Assembly (NCBI RefSeq): GCF_902498825.1 | Contig: NZ_LR701459.1 | Span: forward strand, 638,527-702,526 | DNA: 64,000 nucleotides | DNA from: Rhizobium sp. EC-SD404 | GTDB lineage: Bacteria > Pseudomonadota > Alphaproteobacteria > Rhizobiales > Rhizobiaceae | Direction of reading: 5' to 3' | In this document: positions 18,658 through 27,393 of the stretch, piece by piece | How the letters are laid out: every line of letters starts with the position of its first letter | Numbering within the stretch: the first letter of the stretch is position 1 | The notes under the pieces: model-generated | Told to the model about the DNA's origin: nothing | The model's database searches: none | The model's input: the letters and a program-made list of their open reading frames with translations, nothing else | Program-made: the position numbers and the translations under genes

Positions 18658-19025
18658 CGGCCAAAAAGGCGTCTGTCTTGCTTGATTATTGCAGCTTCTA
18701 CATTTCTGGTATTGATGGGGTGAGGGTACCCCTCGATCACGACCTGCGCGGTGTCGCGTTTACCGAAGATTGCATAAATGTCAGCGCTCTTCCCTGGAAC
18801 GAAGGGGAGACGACCATCACGCTCGTTTGTTTCGAAGAACTGCCGCCGCAGGCTACTTCGCTGAGATTTGACGGTACCCTCAATACGCCTGACTATCGCG
18901 TGGACCTCTTCGATGCGAACATCCCGGAAATTCTTTCCATGGAAGTTCCTAGCACGCGAACAAGAGTTCGTATCTGGATGAACCGTCCGCTCCATCCGGA
19001 TAATGTGATCGTGGCGCTGGGGTGA
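18654..19025 (+). CDS. Putative immunity protein for the upstream toxin-like gene
   Basis: 123 residues, starting at the ATG at 18654, which overlaps the stop of the toxin-like gene (ATGA). The product is acidic and rich in beta-strand-like sequence (LLDYCSFYISGIDG, TTITLVCFEELPPQATSL), with no helix-bundle, membrane or enzyme motif I recognise. The acidic charge against a basic partner, tight coupling and small size are what immunity proteins usually show. I do not recognise a named family. It could equally be an unrelated small cytosolic protein. Confidence 0.55.
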   Translation: MTAKKASVLLDYCSFYISGIDGVRVPLDHDLRGVAFTEDCINVSALPWNEGETTITLVCFEELPPQATSLRFDGTLNTPDYRVDLFDANIPEILSMEVPSTRTRVRIWMNRPLHPDNVIVALG

Positions 19026-19144
19026 CCGGCACTGTTGCCTTGGGTCTGGCCATGCAGACATTACCCGTTGGTCGGTACAAGATTGTCCTTCATGTCCGAG
19101 GTGCAAACCATTACCAACGTCTCCGGGCTGTAAAGTTCCGAAGT

Positions 19145-19220
19145 TGGTGATCCCGGCAGGATTCGAACCTGCGACACCAGGATTAGGAATCCTGTGCTCT
19201 ATCCCCTGAGCTACGGGACC
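19145..19220 (-). tRNA. tRNA-Arg (anticodon CCT)
   Basis: On the minus strand the 76-base sequence starts GGTCCCG and its 3' arm ends CGGGATC plus discriminator A and encoded CCA (19147-19145). The acceptor stem pairs fully with one G-U. The D arm contains AGCTCAGGGGATAGAGC. The anticodon stem is CAGGA/TCCTG with loop TTCCTAA, giving anticodon CCT. The T arm is GCAGGTTCGAATCCTGC. Its 3' end faces the toxin/immunity pair, a common position for integrated DNA. Confidence 0.97.
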
Positions 19221-19265
19221 ACGCGGGTCTTTCCATAATTGAGACCGCGGCGTTCGCCAAGGGGC

Positions 19266-20429
19266 TCAGGCTGCCAGGCGGGTCTCGGCGAGGCGGACCC
19301 AGTAGGAGATGCCGTGGGGGATGGCCTCGTCGTTGAAATCGTAGCGTGGATGGTGAAGGCCGGCAGTGTCGCCATTGCCGATGAAGATGAAGGCGCCAGG
19401 CCGCGCATTCAGCATGTAGGAAAAGTCTTCGCCGCCGAGCGTTGGCGCGACGTCGCCGTCGACATTGTCGTCGCCGGCGATGGTCGCCGCCGCCTGGATG
19501 GCGTGGTCAGTCTCTTCGTCGTGGTTGAAGGTGACGGGATAGTTGCGGTCGTACCAGATGGAGACGGTCGCGCCATGGGCCGCCGCGATACCTTCCGTTA
19601 TCTGTCGGATGCGCGCTTCGCCGAGGTCTCGGTTGTGTTCGGACAGCGACCTCACGGTGCCGGAAAAGACCGCCTCTTCCGGGATGACGTTGTGGGCAAA
19701 GCCCGCCTTGAACTGGGTGACCGAAACGACGATCGCATCGACCGGATCGGCATTGCGCGAAGCGATCATCTGCAGCGCCTGCACCATTTGCGCCGCGATG
19801 ACGATCGGATCGATGGTCTCGTGCGGCATTGCCGCATGGCCGCCGCGCCCGTTGACGGTCACGCGGAACTCGTCGGTGGCAGCCATGATCGGGCCCTTGC
19901 GGGTCGCGAACGCGCCGACGGCGAGGCCCGGCAGGTTGTGCATGCCGTAGACTTCCGCAATCTGGAAGCGCTCCATCATGCCGTCCTTGACCATTTCGTT
20001 GCCGCCGCCACCACCTTCTTCGGCGGGCTGGAAGATCACCGCAACTGCGCCGCGGAAATTACGGGTGTCGGTGAGATATTTCGCCGCGCCGAGCAGCATG
20101 GCCGTATGGCCGTCATGGCCGCAGGCATGCATCTTTCCAGCGGAACGCGATGCCCAGTCCTTGCCCGTCTGCTCGGTGATCGGCAGGGCATCCATGTCGG
20201 CCCTGAGACCGATCGTCCGGCCTTCGCCATTGCGGCCGCGGATGATGCCGACGACGCCCGTCCGGCCAAGCCCCGTCACCACTTCGTCGCAGCCGAATTC
20301 CTTGAGCTTGTTTTCGACGAAGGCCGCCGTCTCGTGCACGGCGAAGAGGATTTCCGGACGCTGGTGCAAATGACGCCGCCAGCCAGCGACTTCTCCCTGC
20401 AATTCGGCGGCGCGGTTGAGGATTGGCAT
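19266..20429 (-). CDS. M20 family amidohydrolase (hippurate hydrolase / N-acyl amino acid deacylase type)
   Basis: 387 residues, a cytosolic metal-dependent amidohydrolase of the M20D group that removes acyl groups from amino acids. Metal-site sequence is visible in LRADMDALPI (D about 78), MHACGHDGHTAMLLG (C and H near 103-108), FQPAEEGGGG (paired glutamates) and APTLGGEDFSYML near the C-terminus. A lid dimerisation domain with GRGGHAAMPHE separates the catalytic halves. Substrate cannot be told from sequence; hippurate, acetyl-amino acid and similar names are interchangeable here. Monocistronic, divergent from the D-Ala-D-Ala carboxypeptidase, and not linked to photosynthesis as far as I can see. 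Confidence 0.88.
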   Translation of the reverse strand: MPILNRAAELQGEVAGWRRHLHQRPEILFAVHETAAFVENKLKEFGCDEVVTGLGRTGVVGIIRGRNGEGRTIGLRADMDALPITEQTGKDWASRSAGKMHACGHDGHTAMLLGAAKYLTDTRNFRGAVAVIFQPAEEGGGGGNEMVKDGMMERFQIAEVYGMHNLPGLAVGAFATRKGPIMAATDEFRVTVNGRGGHAAMPHETIDPIVIAAQMVQALQMIASRNADPVDAIVVSVTQFKAGFAHNVIPEEAVFSGTVRSLSEHNRDLGEARIRQITEGIAAAHGATVSIWYDRNYPVTFNHDEETDHAIQAAATIAGDDNVDGDVAPTLGGEDFSYMLNARPGAFIFIGNGDTAGLHHPRYDFNDEAIPHGISYWVRLAETRLAA

Positions 20430-20584
20430 GAACGATCCTTGATTTTCTGTGCAAGGCCACGAGATGGCAGCCAGTTGGTCCCCAATATGTGGACCTCGGG
20501 AGCGTCCGGATCAACGATCTTTTTGCCACGGTGGCGCCATATAGGTTAAGTACGGCCTTCGGCTTCGCCGCCACTGTCCAAGGA

Positions 20585-21808
20585 ATGCATGACGTGCTGC
20601 AAAGCCGCGCTAGACATCTGTTCGCCGCCATCCTCCTTTCGGGGGGGCTTCTCTCTTCGACAGCCGGTTTGTCGGCTGCGGATGCTGCGCCACGCATGCT
20701 GGTCGATGTCGAGAGCGGCCGGGTCATCGAGCACGAGGATGCGTTCAAGCGCTGGTATCCGGCTTCGCTGACGAAACTGATGACGACCTATCTCGCGCTG
20801 CGCGCCATCGAGAGCGGCGAGGCGGACCTCACGTCGCCGGTGACGCTCAGCGCGCGCGCCGCCGCACAGCCGCCGAGCAAGATGTACTATGGCGAAGGCG
20901 CCACGATGACGCTCGACAACGCCATCAAGATCATCATGGTGAAGTCGGCGAACGACGTGGCGATGGCGATCGGGGAGTCGCTCGCCGGCACCGACAGGAA
21001 CTTCGTTGCGCGTATGAACGCCGAGGCAGAGCGGCTTGGCATGACTTCGACCCGCTTCATCAATGCCAATGGCCTGCCAGGCGAAGGCCAGTACACGACG
21101 GCGCGCGACATGGCCTTGCTGGCGCTCGCGATCAAGCGCGACTTTCCGCAGTACTCGAACTATTTCAGCATCGAGGCCATCCAGGCCGGCAGCGACATCT
21201 ATCCCAACTTCAACATGCTGATCGGACGTTATCCGGGTGCCGATGGCATGAAGACGGGGTTCATCTGCTCCTCGGGCTTCAACCAGGTGTCGTCGGCAAG
21301 TCGCAATGGCCAGTCCGTGGTCGCCGTCGTCTTCGGGGCTGAAAGCTTGGCCGACCGTGCGGAAGAATCCGCCCGATTGCTGGAGGAAGGTTTGACGGGC
21401 CAGGTGCCGGCCAGTGCAACGCCCATCACCCAATTGCAGCCCTATGGCGAGGGTAACGCCGAAGTTGCGGATCTGCGCCCGCAGATCTGTTCGCCCGAGG
21501 CGGCCGCTCAACGATCCGAAGGCCGCGACGATGACGGCGAATTGATCCTGAGCTCTTCTTTCATCCGGCCGCTCGAGCGCGAGCTTGAGCCCGTCGCGGT
21601 TGCGCTTGGTGGAACAGGCGGACGCGTGGCGGCGATCCAGGTGGATGTGCCGATCCCTACGCCACGTCCGCGGCTGGTCGAGCTCGAGGACGATTCAGCG
21701 CCCATGGAGGCCTCGCTTGCGACATCAGCGCCGGAAGGCGAAACGGAGACAGACGGGCTTCGGCCTTCGCTCGACGTTCCGCTGCCACTTCCGAGGCCGC
21801 GCCCTTGA
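20585..21808 (+). CDS. D-alanyl-D-alanine carboxypeptidase (S11 penicillin-binding protein)
   Basis: A periplasmic DD-carboxypeptidase that trims the terminal D-Ala of peptidoglycan stem peptides. From the ATG at 20585 the signal peptide is about residues 1-35 ([23 protein letters not shown]). The active-site SxxK is SLTK at 61-64, the SxN is SAN near 124 and the KTG box is GMKTGF near 223. The C-terminal 120 residues are a low-complexity, proline- and arginine-containing tail with repeated PxPRPR-like motifs ([20 protein letters not shown]), unusual for this family but seen in rhizobial homologues. A longer start at 20489 is possible. Followed directly by the CobW-like gene. Confidence 0.88.
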   Translation: MHDVLQSRARHLFAAILLSGGLLSSTAGLSAADAAPRMLVDVESGRVIEHEDAFKRWYPASLTKLMTTYLALRAIESGEADLTSPVTLSARAAAQPPSKMYYGEGATMTLDNAIKIIMVKSANDVAMAIGESLAGTDRNFVARMNAEAERLGMTSTRFINANGLPGEGQYTTARDMALLALAIKRDFPQYSNYFSIEAIQAGSDIYPNFNMLIGRYPGADGMKTGFICSSGFNQVSSASRNGQSVVAVVFGAESLADRAEESARLLEEGLTGQVPASATPITQLQPYGEGNAEVADLRPQICSPEAAAQRSEGRDDDGELILSSSFIRPLERELEPVAVALGGTGGRVAAIQVDVPIPTPRPRLVELEDDSAPMEASLATSAPEGETETDGLRPSLDVPLPLPRPRP

Positions 21809-22902
21809 AGCGCCACGATCCCATTCCCGTGACGGTCCTGACCGGCTTCCTCGGCTCGGGCAAGACGACCCTGCTCAATCGCCTGCTCAAGGATCCGCAA
21901 CTCACGGACACGGCGGTGATCGTCAACGAGTTCGGCGATGTCGGTATCGACCATCTGCTGGTCGAGCAGTCGAGCGATGGCGTGATCGAACTGTCGGACG
22001 GATGCCTTTGCTGCACGGTGCGCGGCGAACTGGTGGATACGCTGGCGGAACTGGTCGATCGGCTGCAGACGGGTCGCATCGAGCGCCTGCGCCGTATCGT
22101 GATCGAAACGACTGGCCTTGCCGATCCGGCGCCGGTTTTGCAGGCCGTGATGGGCCATCCGGTCCTGGCGGACAGCCTCCGCCTCGACGGCGTCATCACC
22201 ACGCTCGACGCGTTGAACGGGATGGGCACGCTCGACCGGCACGAAGAAGCGGTCAAGCAGGTAGCGGTCGCCGATCGGATCGTGCTGACCAAGACGGATC
22301 TGGCCGACGATACATCGGTCGACGCGCTGCGCCAGCGCATCGGCGCGCTTAATCCCGGAGCGCCGCTTCTCGATGCTCAGGAGGCGCAGACGGGCTATGC
22401 GGCGCTCTTCGATTGCGGGCTTTACGATCCCGAGACAAAGACGGCGGACGTGCAGCGCTGGCTGCGCGACGAGGCGATTGCGGCGGCGGGTCACCATCAC
22501 CACCATCATCACGACGTAAACCGCCACGATGCGCGCATCCGCGCCTTTACGCTCGTGCATGAGGGTCTGGTGGATCGCGACGCGATCGCGATGTTCATCG
22601 ATCTCCTGCGCTCGGCCCACGGCGAACGGGTGCTGCGCATGAAGGGCATCGTCGCGCTGTCTGACAATCCGGAGCGCCCGCTCGTCATTCATGGCGTCCA
22701 GGGTACCTTCCATCCGCCGGCACGATTGCCGTCATGGCCGGATAGCGATCGCCGCACGCGCATCGTCGTGATCACGCGCGATCTGGGTGAAGACTTCGTG
22801 CGGGACCTTTTCGGCGCCTTCGCCGGGCAACCGGCTGCGGATCGGGCCGATCGCGTTGCGCTGGAATCCAACCCGCTCGTCGTGCCGGGTCACCGGTTCT
22901 AG
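21805..22902 (+). CDS. CobW/COG0523 family GTP-binding metallochaperone
   Basis: 365 residues; a G3E GTPase of the COG0523 group, which includes zinc and cobalt chaperones. P-loop [10 protein letters not shown] is at about residues 13-22 and the metal-binding GCLCC at 66-70, with the Walker B-like ETTGLADP near 100. A seven-histidine run (GHHHHHHHD, about residue 230) is a further metal store typical of Zn-linked members. The start is a TTG at 21805 overlapping the previous stop, with GAGG nearby; a GTG eight codons later is possible. Context does not show which metal. No Zur site was identified. Confidence 0.85.
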   Translation: MKRHDPIPVTVLTGFLGSGKTTLLNRLLKDPQLTDTAVIVNEFGDVGIDHLLVEQSSDGVIELSDGCLCCTVRGELVDTLAELVDRLQTGRIERLRRIVIETTGLADPAPVLQAVMGHPVLADSLRLDGVITTLDALNGMGTLDRHEEAVKQVAVADRIVLTKTDLADDTSVDALRQRIGALNPGAPLLDAQEAQTGYAALFDCGLYDPETKTADVQRWLRDEAIAAAGHHHHHHHDVNRHDARIRAFTLVHEGLVDRDAIAMFIDLLRSAHGERVLRMKGIVALSDNPERPLVIHGVQGTFHPPARLPSWPDSDRRTRIVVITRDLGEDFVRDLFGAFAGQPAADRADRVALESNPLVVPGHRF

Positions 22903-22930
22903 CAACCGGATCTCACGAATAAGCGGGCGT

Positions 22931-23170
22931 TCAAGCCTTCTCGATGCAGAAGCGGTGTCCGCTCTCCACCGTTTCAGTGGAAATGAGCCGATTGCCGCTT
23001 TCCTGACAGAAGTGGGGAATGTCGATGACCGCCATCGGGTCGGTCGTTTCGACCAGCACCCGCGTGCCTGACGCCAGCGCGGCCATGCGCTTGCGCGTCT
23101 TGAGGACGGGCAGCGGGCATTTCAGGCCTTTGAGGTCGTAGGTGATCGTTTCGCCTGATCCAGACGTCAA
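22931..23170 (-). CDS. TusA-family sulfurtransferase
   Basis: 79 residues of the SirA/TusA fold. The signature YDLKGLKCPLPVLKTRKRM carries the persulfide-bearing cysteine at residue 18 in the CPxP motif. The rest (RVLVETTDPMAVIDIPHFC) is the standard two-layer alpha/beta sandwich ending. Such proteins pass sulfur from cysteine desulfurase to tRNA thiolation or molybdenum cofactor enzymes; the target here is unknown. It starts four bases inside the end of the L,D-transpeptidase gene. Convergent with the CobW-like gene. Confidence 0.9.
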   Translation of the reverse strand: MTSGSGETITYDLKGLKCPLPVLKTRKRMAALASGTRVLVETTDPMAVIDIPHFCQESGNRLISTETVESGHRFCIEKA

Positions 23171-24414
23171 TTCCGACCCCAGAGCGACCAGCGGGGGCGT
23201 TCCGCGACCTGCTGGGCGGGCGCAGGAGGCGGCGCTGCGTAAAGCGACGTCGAAGTGCCGAGCGGATTGGCGGCGGGAACGGGCAGCGCGGTCGTCGTCA
23301 TCGGTGCCGATGCGGCAGGTGCGCTTGCTTCGGTGGGAACCGGAACCGCAGCGGGCTGTGCAGGCTGCACAGGAACGGTGGCACCTGCCGTTGCAGGCGC
23401 GATGACGGCCGGTGAAGCGGCAGCAGGCACGACAGTCGTGGCGGTCGTAGCCGTTGCGGCGGCAACGGAAGCCGGGCTCGATTGGTTTGCCGGCAACAGC
23501 CGAGAAAGCGAACCGGAGCGGCCCGGGCGCTGGCCGGTCTGCTTCTCCAGAGCTTCCTGGAACGCTGCTTCATAGTCTTGAACATAGGTCTGGTAGGCGA
23601 CCTGCAGACTTTGAGGCGTGGAGGTCGCGGGACAGGCGGCGGCGGCGTCGAAGACCGCGTTCGGCTCTGTCGGAACCTGGTTGAAGATGTATTCCTTGTT
23701 GCAGACGTCGACCTTCGGCGGCGTCTTGGTCAGCTCGAAATGGTCGTAGCCGACCTTGAGCATTTCCCAGAAGGCGTAGTTCGGGTTGTCGCGGTGACGC
23801 GCCATGTTTTCAGCCGTCATGCGGAACGGCAGTGCCTGGACCTGGAAATTCTCCTGTCCACCTTTGAAGGCTTCGCGGGCAAATGCGTAGATTTCGAGGA
23901 CCTGCTCGTCCGTCATCGAATAGCAGCCGGCGGATGAGCAGGCGCCATGCACCATGAGGTTGGTGCCGGTGCGGCCATGGGCGCGGTCGAAACGGTTCGG
24001 ATAGCCCAGATTGAACGAGAGATAGTAGCTGGAATTGGGGTTCATCTGGTGACGGTTGACCGTGTAGAAGCCTTCCGGCGCCTGACGATCGCCTTCGACC
24101 TGCTTCGGTCCAAGCTCACCCGACCATTTACAGATGTCGTATTCGGCGATCTTTTCGAAGCGGCCGTTCGCTTTCGCCTTCCAGACCTCCAAAACGCTCT
24201 CTTCCTTGAAGATGCGCATCATGATCGGTGAGGCCTCGGTCATGTCGTAGGCCTTCATGCGGTTGACGACCTTCGTCGGCAACGGATGTTCGACCTTGTT
24301 CGAAACGCTGGAAAGCGTGTCGTTGCTGCATGCCGCCAATGTGAGGCAAAGCCCCGAAACCACAAGAAGTCGATGCCAGCGCATGTCGGCTGTCCACCCT
24401 GCCCGAATCGTCAT
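23167..24414 (-). CDS. L,D-transpeptidase family lipoprotein (YafK/DpaA-like)
   Basis: A secreted YkuD-fold protein of about 415 residues. The N-terminus has a lipoprotein signal with lipobox LTLAACS. The catalytic region reads MVHGACSSAGCYSMTDEQ, giving His and Cys of the HG-x(n)-S-x-GC motif near residues 165-175. It matches the murein L,D-transpeptidase group that includes Lpp-murein cutting DpaA/YafK. The last third is alanine-, proline- and valine-rich with repeats such as PAAASPAVIAPATAGATVPV, probably a flexible linker. I start at the ATG at 24414; the ATG at 24384 (MRWHRLL) is an equal alternative. Coupled to tusA. Confidence 0.82.
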   Translation of the reverse strand: MTIRAGWTADMRWHRLLVVSGLCLTLAACSNDTLSSVSNKVEHPLPTKVVNRMKAYDMTEASPIMMRIFKEESVLEVWKAKANGRFEKIAEYDICKWSGELGPKQVEGDRQAPEGFYTVNRHQMNPNSSYYLSFNLGYPNRFDRAHGRTGTNLMVHGACSSAGCYSMTDEQVLEIYAFAREAFKGGQENFQVQALPFRMTAENMARHRDNPNYAFWEMLKVGYDHFELTKTPPKVDVCNKEYIFNQVPTEPNAVFDAAAACPATSTPQSLQVAYQTYVQDYEAAFQEALEKQTGQRPGRSGSLSRLLPANQSSPASVAAATATTATTVVPAAASPAVIAPATAGATVPVQPAQPAAVPVPTEASAPAASAPMTTTALPVPAANPLGTSTSLYAAPPPAPAQQVAERPRWSLWGRN

Positions 24415-24636
24415 GCGGTAATCCCCGCGGTCACTGATCAAGCGACCTCAATAGGCTGAATACAGTTCATAAATTCTTATCGCAAGCGTTAACCTCTGAT
24501 TTCTGGGTTCGAAAGATCGCTCAATTCGTCCGAATAGTAAGGCCGATCGCCCGGTTTTGGCTGGCATAAGCTGCGTGAAGGCTTCAAAGATCGGCAGGGC
24601 TTTACGAAGCGACGGCCAGACGGGATAGTCGCCGGC

Positions 24637-25830
24637 ATGACACAGACTTCTCAAGAACGCCGCCGCCTCACAGTTCTCGGCGCGACAGGATCCATCGGGG
24701 CGAGCACGCTGAACGTCGTGCGCCATCTCGGCGGGCGGGACACGTTCAAGATCACGGCGCTGACAGGGCGCGACAATATCGAAGTCCTTGCGCGGGAGGC
24801 GATCGCGCTCGGGGCGGACTTCGTGGCCACAGCTGACGAAGATCGGTACCATGCGCTGCGCACGGAGCTTTCCGGCACCGGCATCGCTTGCGGGGCAGGT
24901 GCCGACGCGCTGATCGAAGCCGGTGAACGCGAGGCGGACATCGTGATGGCGGCCATCGTGGGTGTGGCCGGCCTTGCGCCAACGCTCGCCGCCGCGCGGC
25001 GGGGCGCCGACATCGCGCTGGCCAACAAGGAATGTCTCGTGTCGGCGGGTCAGTTGTTCAAACGGGAAATGTCAGCTGGTGGCGGACGGCTGCTGCCTGT
25101 GGACAGCGAGCACAATGCGATCCACCAATGTCTCGCGGCCGGGGGAAACGAGGCCCTTGAACGTATCGTTCTCACAGCCTCGGGCGGTCCCTTCCGCAAT
25201 CACACGCTCGAACAAATGGCGCAGGTGAGCGCGGATGACGCGGCCGCGCATCCGAACTGGAGCATGGGCCGAAAGATATCCATCGACAGCGCGTCAATGT
25301 TCAACAAGGCGCTCGAAATGATCGAGGCGCAGCATCTTTTCGATTTGCGGCCGGATCAGGTGGAAGTGGTCATTCACCCGCAGTCCATCATCCATTCCAT
25401 GGTCGGCTATGCGGATGGTTCGATGCTGGCGCAGCTTGGCGCGCCCGACATGCGCACGGCGATCGGCTACGCGCTGGCCTATCCGGAACGGCGGAACCTG
25501 CCGGTCGAGCGGCTCGATTTCAAGCAATTGTCACGGCTGGATTTTCAGGTGCCGGACGAAGAGCGGTTTCCAGCGCTGCGGCTGGCGCGTGAAGCGATGG
25601 AGCGCGGTGGTCTTGCCGGTGCCGTGCTGAACGGCGCCAAGGAAACGGCCCTCGACTCTTTTCTGGCTAAAGAAATCGGCTTTCTTCAGATGGCGGATGT
25701 GGTGGAGCGCACAATGGCGCGTATGGCCGGAGCGGGTGCCGCGACGCGGATCGATGCCGTGTATGCGGCCGATGCGGAGGCACGCGTCATCGCTGCCGAA
25801 GAAATCGCCGGCCTGCGCCACGCAGCTTGA
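24637..25830 (+). CDS. dxr: 1-deoxy-D-xylulose 5-phosphate reductoisomerase
   Basis: DXR, 397 residues, converts DXP to 2-C-methyl-D-erythritol 4-phosphate with NADPH, the second MEP step. NADPH-binding LTVLGATGSIGASTLNVV is at residues 11-28. The metal- and substrate-binding sequences are ALANKECLVSAG, PVDSEHNAIHQCL and TASGGPFRN, with SIDSASMFNKALEMIEA and IHPQSIIHSMV further on. Length and order are normal. Together with dxs and idi in the same cluster it suggests a locally reinforced isoprenoid supply; whether another dxr exists is not visible here. Confidence 0.96.
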   Translation: MTQTSQERRRLTVLGATGSIGASTLNVVRHLGGRDTFKITALTGRDNIEVLAREAIALGADFVATADEDRYHALRTELSGTGIACGAGADALIEAGEREADIVMAAIVGVAGLAPTLAAARRGADIALANKECLVSAGQLFKREMSAGGGRLLPVDSEHNAIHQCLAAGGNEALERIVLTASGGPFRNHTLEQMAQVSADDAAAHPNWSMGRKISIDSASMFNKALEMIEAQHLFDLRPDQVEVVIHPQSIIHSMVGYADGSMLAQLGAPDMRTAIGYALAYPERRNLPVERLDFKQLSRLDFQVPDEERFPALRLAREAMERGGLAGAVLNGAKETALDSFLAKEIGFLQMADVVERTMARMAGAGAATRIDAVYAADAEARVIAAEEIAGLRHAA

Positions 25831-25874
25831 GGATTTGAGGCAGCTCGAGGATGCTCAAGCCGCTTTGATGGACA

Positions 25875-27089
25875 TCAGGCGACGGCGCGCGACAAGGCGC
25901 AACGGGACCAGAGCGACGACAAAGCCGACACGAGATGATCGATGTCGGCATCGCTGTGGAACGGTGACGGCGTGATACGCAGGCGTTCCGTTTTTTTCGG
26001 TACCGTCGGATAGTTGATCGGCTGAACGTAGATACCGTAATTGTCGAGCAGCAGATCCGACAGCCATTTACACTTGGCCGCATCGCCGACCATGACCGGC
26101 ACGATGTGGCTCGGGTTCGGCATATAAGGAATGCCAATGGCATCGAGGCGGGCGCGGACGCGGGCAACGCGGTCCTGATGACGCATGCGCTCGATCTGGC
26201 TCTGCTTCAGATGGCGGATCGAGGCAAGCGCGCCCGCGGCAAGAGCCGGCGGCAGCGCGGTGGTGAAGATGAAGCCGGAGGCGAAGGAGCGCACGAAGTC
26301 GCAAAGCGCGGTGGAGGCAGCGATATAGCCGCCCATCACGCCGAACGCCTTGCCCAGCGTGCCTTCGATCACCGTCAGGCGGTGCATCAGGCCTTCGCGT
26401 TCGGCGATACCGCCGCCGCGCGGTCCGTAGAGGCCGACGCCGTGGACTTCGTCGAGATAGGTCATGGCGCCGAACTCGTCGGCGACGTCACAGATCTCCT
26501 TGATCGGCGCGATGTCGCCATCCATCGAATAGACGCTCTCGAACGCGATCAGCTTCGGCGCCTTCGGATCGGCTGCCTGGAGCTTGGCACGCAGATCCGC
26601 GACATCGTTGTGCTTCCAGATGACGCGCTCGGCCTTGGAGTGGCGGATGCCTTCGATCATGGAGGCGTGGTTCAAGGCATCGGAAAAGACGATGCAGCCG
26701 GGGATCTTCGAGGCGAGCGTGCCGAGTGCCGCCCAGTTGGAGACATAGCCCGAGGTGAAGAGGAGCGCTGATTCCTTGCCGTGCAAATCAGCGAGCTCCT
26801 GCTCGAGCAGGACATGATAGTGGTTGGTGCCGGAGATGTTGCGGGTACCGCCGGCGCCTGCGCCGCAGCGGTCGATCGCTTCCTTCATGGCAGCCACCAC
26901 CTTCGGATGCTGGCCCATGCCGAGATAGTCGTTCGAGCACCAGACGGTGACGCTCTGCTCGCCATTTTCAGTATAACGGGTCGCGTGCGGAAATTCCCCC
27001 TGGCGCCGTTCCAGGTCGGCGAACACACGGTAACGTCCTTCTTCACGAAGGCCGTCCAATGCGTTCTGGAAAAATCCGTCGAAATCCAT
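25875..27089 (-). CDS. hemA: 5-aminolevulinate synthase, copy 1
   Basis: Pyridoxal-phosphate enzyme joining glycine and succinyl-CoA to 5-aminolevulinate, the start of heme and bacteriochlorophyll synthesis. From the ATG at 27089 ([17 protein letters not shown] nine bases upstream) it is 404 residues. The PLP lysine is in [14 protein letters not shown]. Other family blocks are [24 protein letters not shown] and [15 protein letters not shown]. Residues from about 48 to 320 are almost identical to copy 2 at 37522-38739, while the first 45 residues differ. Its own upstream region has Irr-like boxes, so this may be the heme-supply copy. Confidence 0.97.
   Translation of the reverse strand: MDFDGFFQNALDGLREEGRYRVFADLERRQGEFPHATRYTENGEQSVTVWCSNDYLGMGQHPKVVAAMKEAIDRCGAGAGGTRNISGTNHYHVLLEQELADLHGKESALLFTSGYVSNWAALGTLASKIPGCIVFSDALNHASMIEGIRHSKAERVIWKHNDVADLRAKLQAADPKAPKLIAFESVYSMDGDIAPIKEICDVADEFGAMTYLDEVHGVGLYGPRGGGIAEREGLMHRLTVIEGTLGKAFGVMGGYIAASTALCDFVRSFASGFIFTTALPPALAAGALASIRHLKQSQIERMRHQDRVARVRARLDAIGIPYMPNPSHIVPVMVGDAAKCKWLSDLLLDNYGIYVQPINYPTVPKKTERLRITPSPFHSDADIDHLVSALSSLWSRCALSRAVA
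25995..26948 (+). repeat. Direct repeat copy 1 (inside hemA copy 1)
   Basis: Matches 37642-38595 without gaps at a constant offset of 11,647 bases. Over 26521-26950, compared by eye, I count 14 differences, about 97% identity, all silent where checked. A middle stretch at about 26080-26180 is more diverged, and identity falls sharply beyond both ends. Recombination between the copies would remove or duplicate the coxSLM-FIST-ndvA-idi segment. Confidence 0.85.
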
Positions 27090-27124
27090 CGTCACACGCT
27101 CCACTGACTGCAACCCGTTTTCGG

Positions 27125-27140
27125 TTTGGAACCGTTCTAA
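27125..27140. promoter_or_regulatory. Irr/ICE-like box upstream of hemA copy 1
   Basis: TTTGGAACCGTTCTAA, read on the hemA strand as TTAGAACGGTTCCAAA, resembles the inverted-repeat iron control element bound by Irr in rhizobia (TTNGAA-type arms). It is 36 bases before the ATG at 27089 and abuts a TTGACT hexamer at 27145-27140 that may be the -35. The central TTAGAAC motif recurs at 27246-27256. Assignment is from memory of the motif and needs a matrix search. Confidence 0.45.
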
Positions 27141-27245
27141 GTCAAGGTTGGATGCCCCAATTCATAGCAAAAGGCCTGCTTTCTCTGCAGAAAACGAGGA
27201 AATGCGACGACCCGTCGCACAGTTACGCAAGCCTTCCTTCCCTAC

Positions 27246-27256
27246 AACCGTTCTAA
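27246..27256. promoter_or_regulatory. Second Irr-like half-box upstream of hemA copy 1
   Basis: AACCGTTCTAA repeats exactly the 11 bases at 27130-27140, 116 bases further upstream, but its other arm is degraded (TACAACCG). The rest of the 304-base gap between hemA and coxM (27090-27393) contains only these two boxes, the possible -35 and the coxM terminator. Confidence 0.35.
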
Positions 27257-27341
27257 TGTACGGCATTGGCGTTGGCCACGGGCGAAGGTCGTAACCCGAC
27301 TTGCTGTTGCGGGCCGAAGGTCGGATCACTCAGGCAAGACA

Positions 27342-27370
27342 AAGGGCCGACAGCTTGCGCTCCGGCCCTT
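27342..27370 (-). terminator. Probable intrinsic terminator after coxM
   Basis: AAGGGCCG at 27342-27349 and CGGCCCTT at 27363-27370 form a perfect eight-base stem with a 13-base loop. On the minus strand it is followed by TTGTCTTG, a modest U-rich run, and it lies 24 bases after the coxM stop. It fits as the terminator of the coxSLM message. Confidence 0.7.
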
Positions 27371-27393
27371 CGTGCAGGTCAATGTCGACGCAA

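Noticed and set aside
18651..19106. 151-residue minus-strand frame opposite the immunity gene
   Set aside because: No ribosome site or motif; the plus-strand gene is coupled to the toxin-like gene.
25824..25860. Inverted repeat GCTTGAG...CTCAAGC after dxr as terminator
   Set aside because: Seven-base arms with a 23-base gap and no U-run; too weak.
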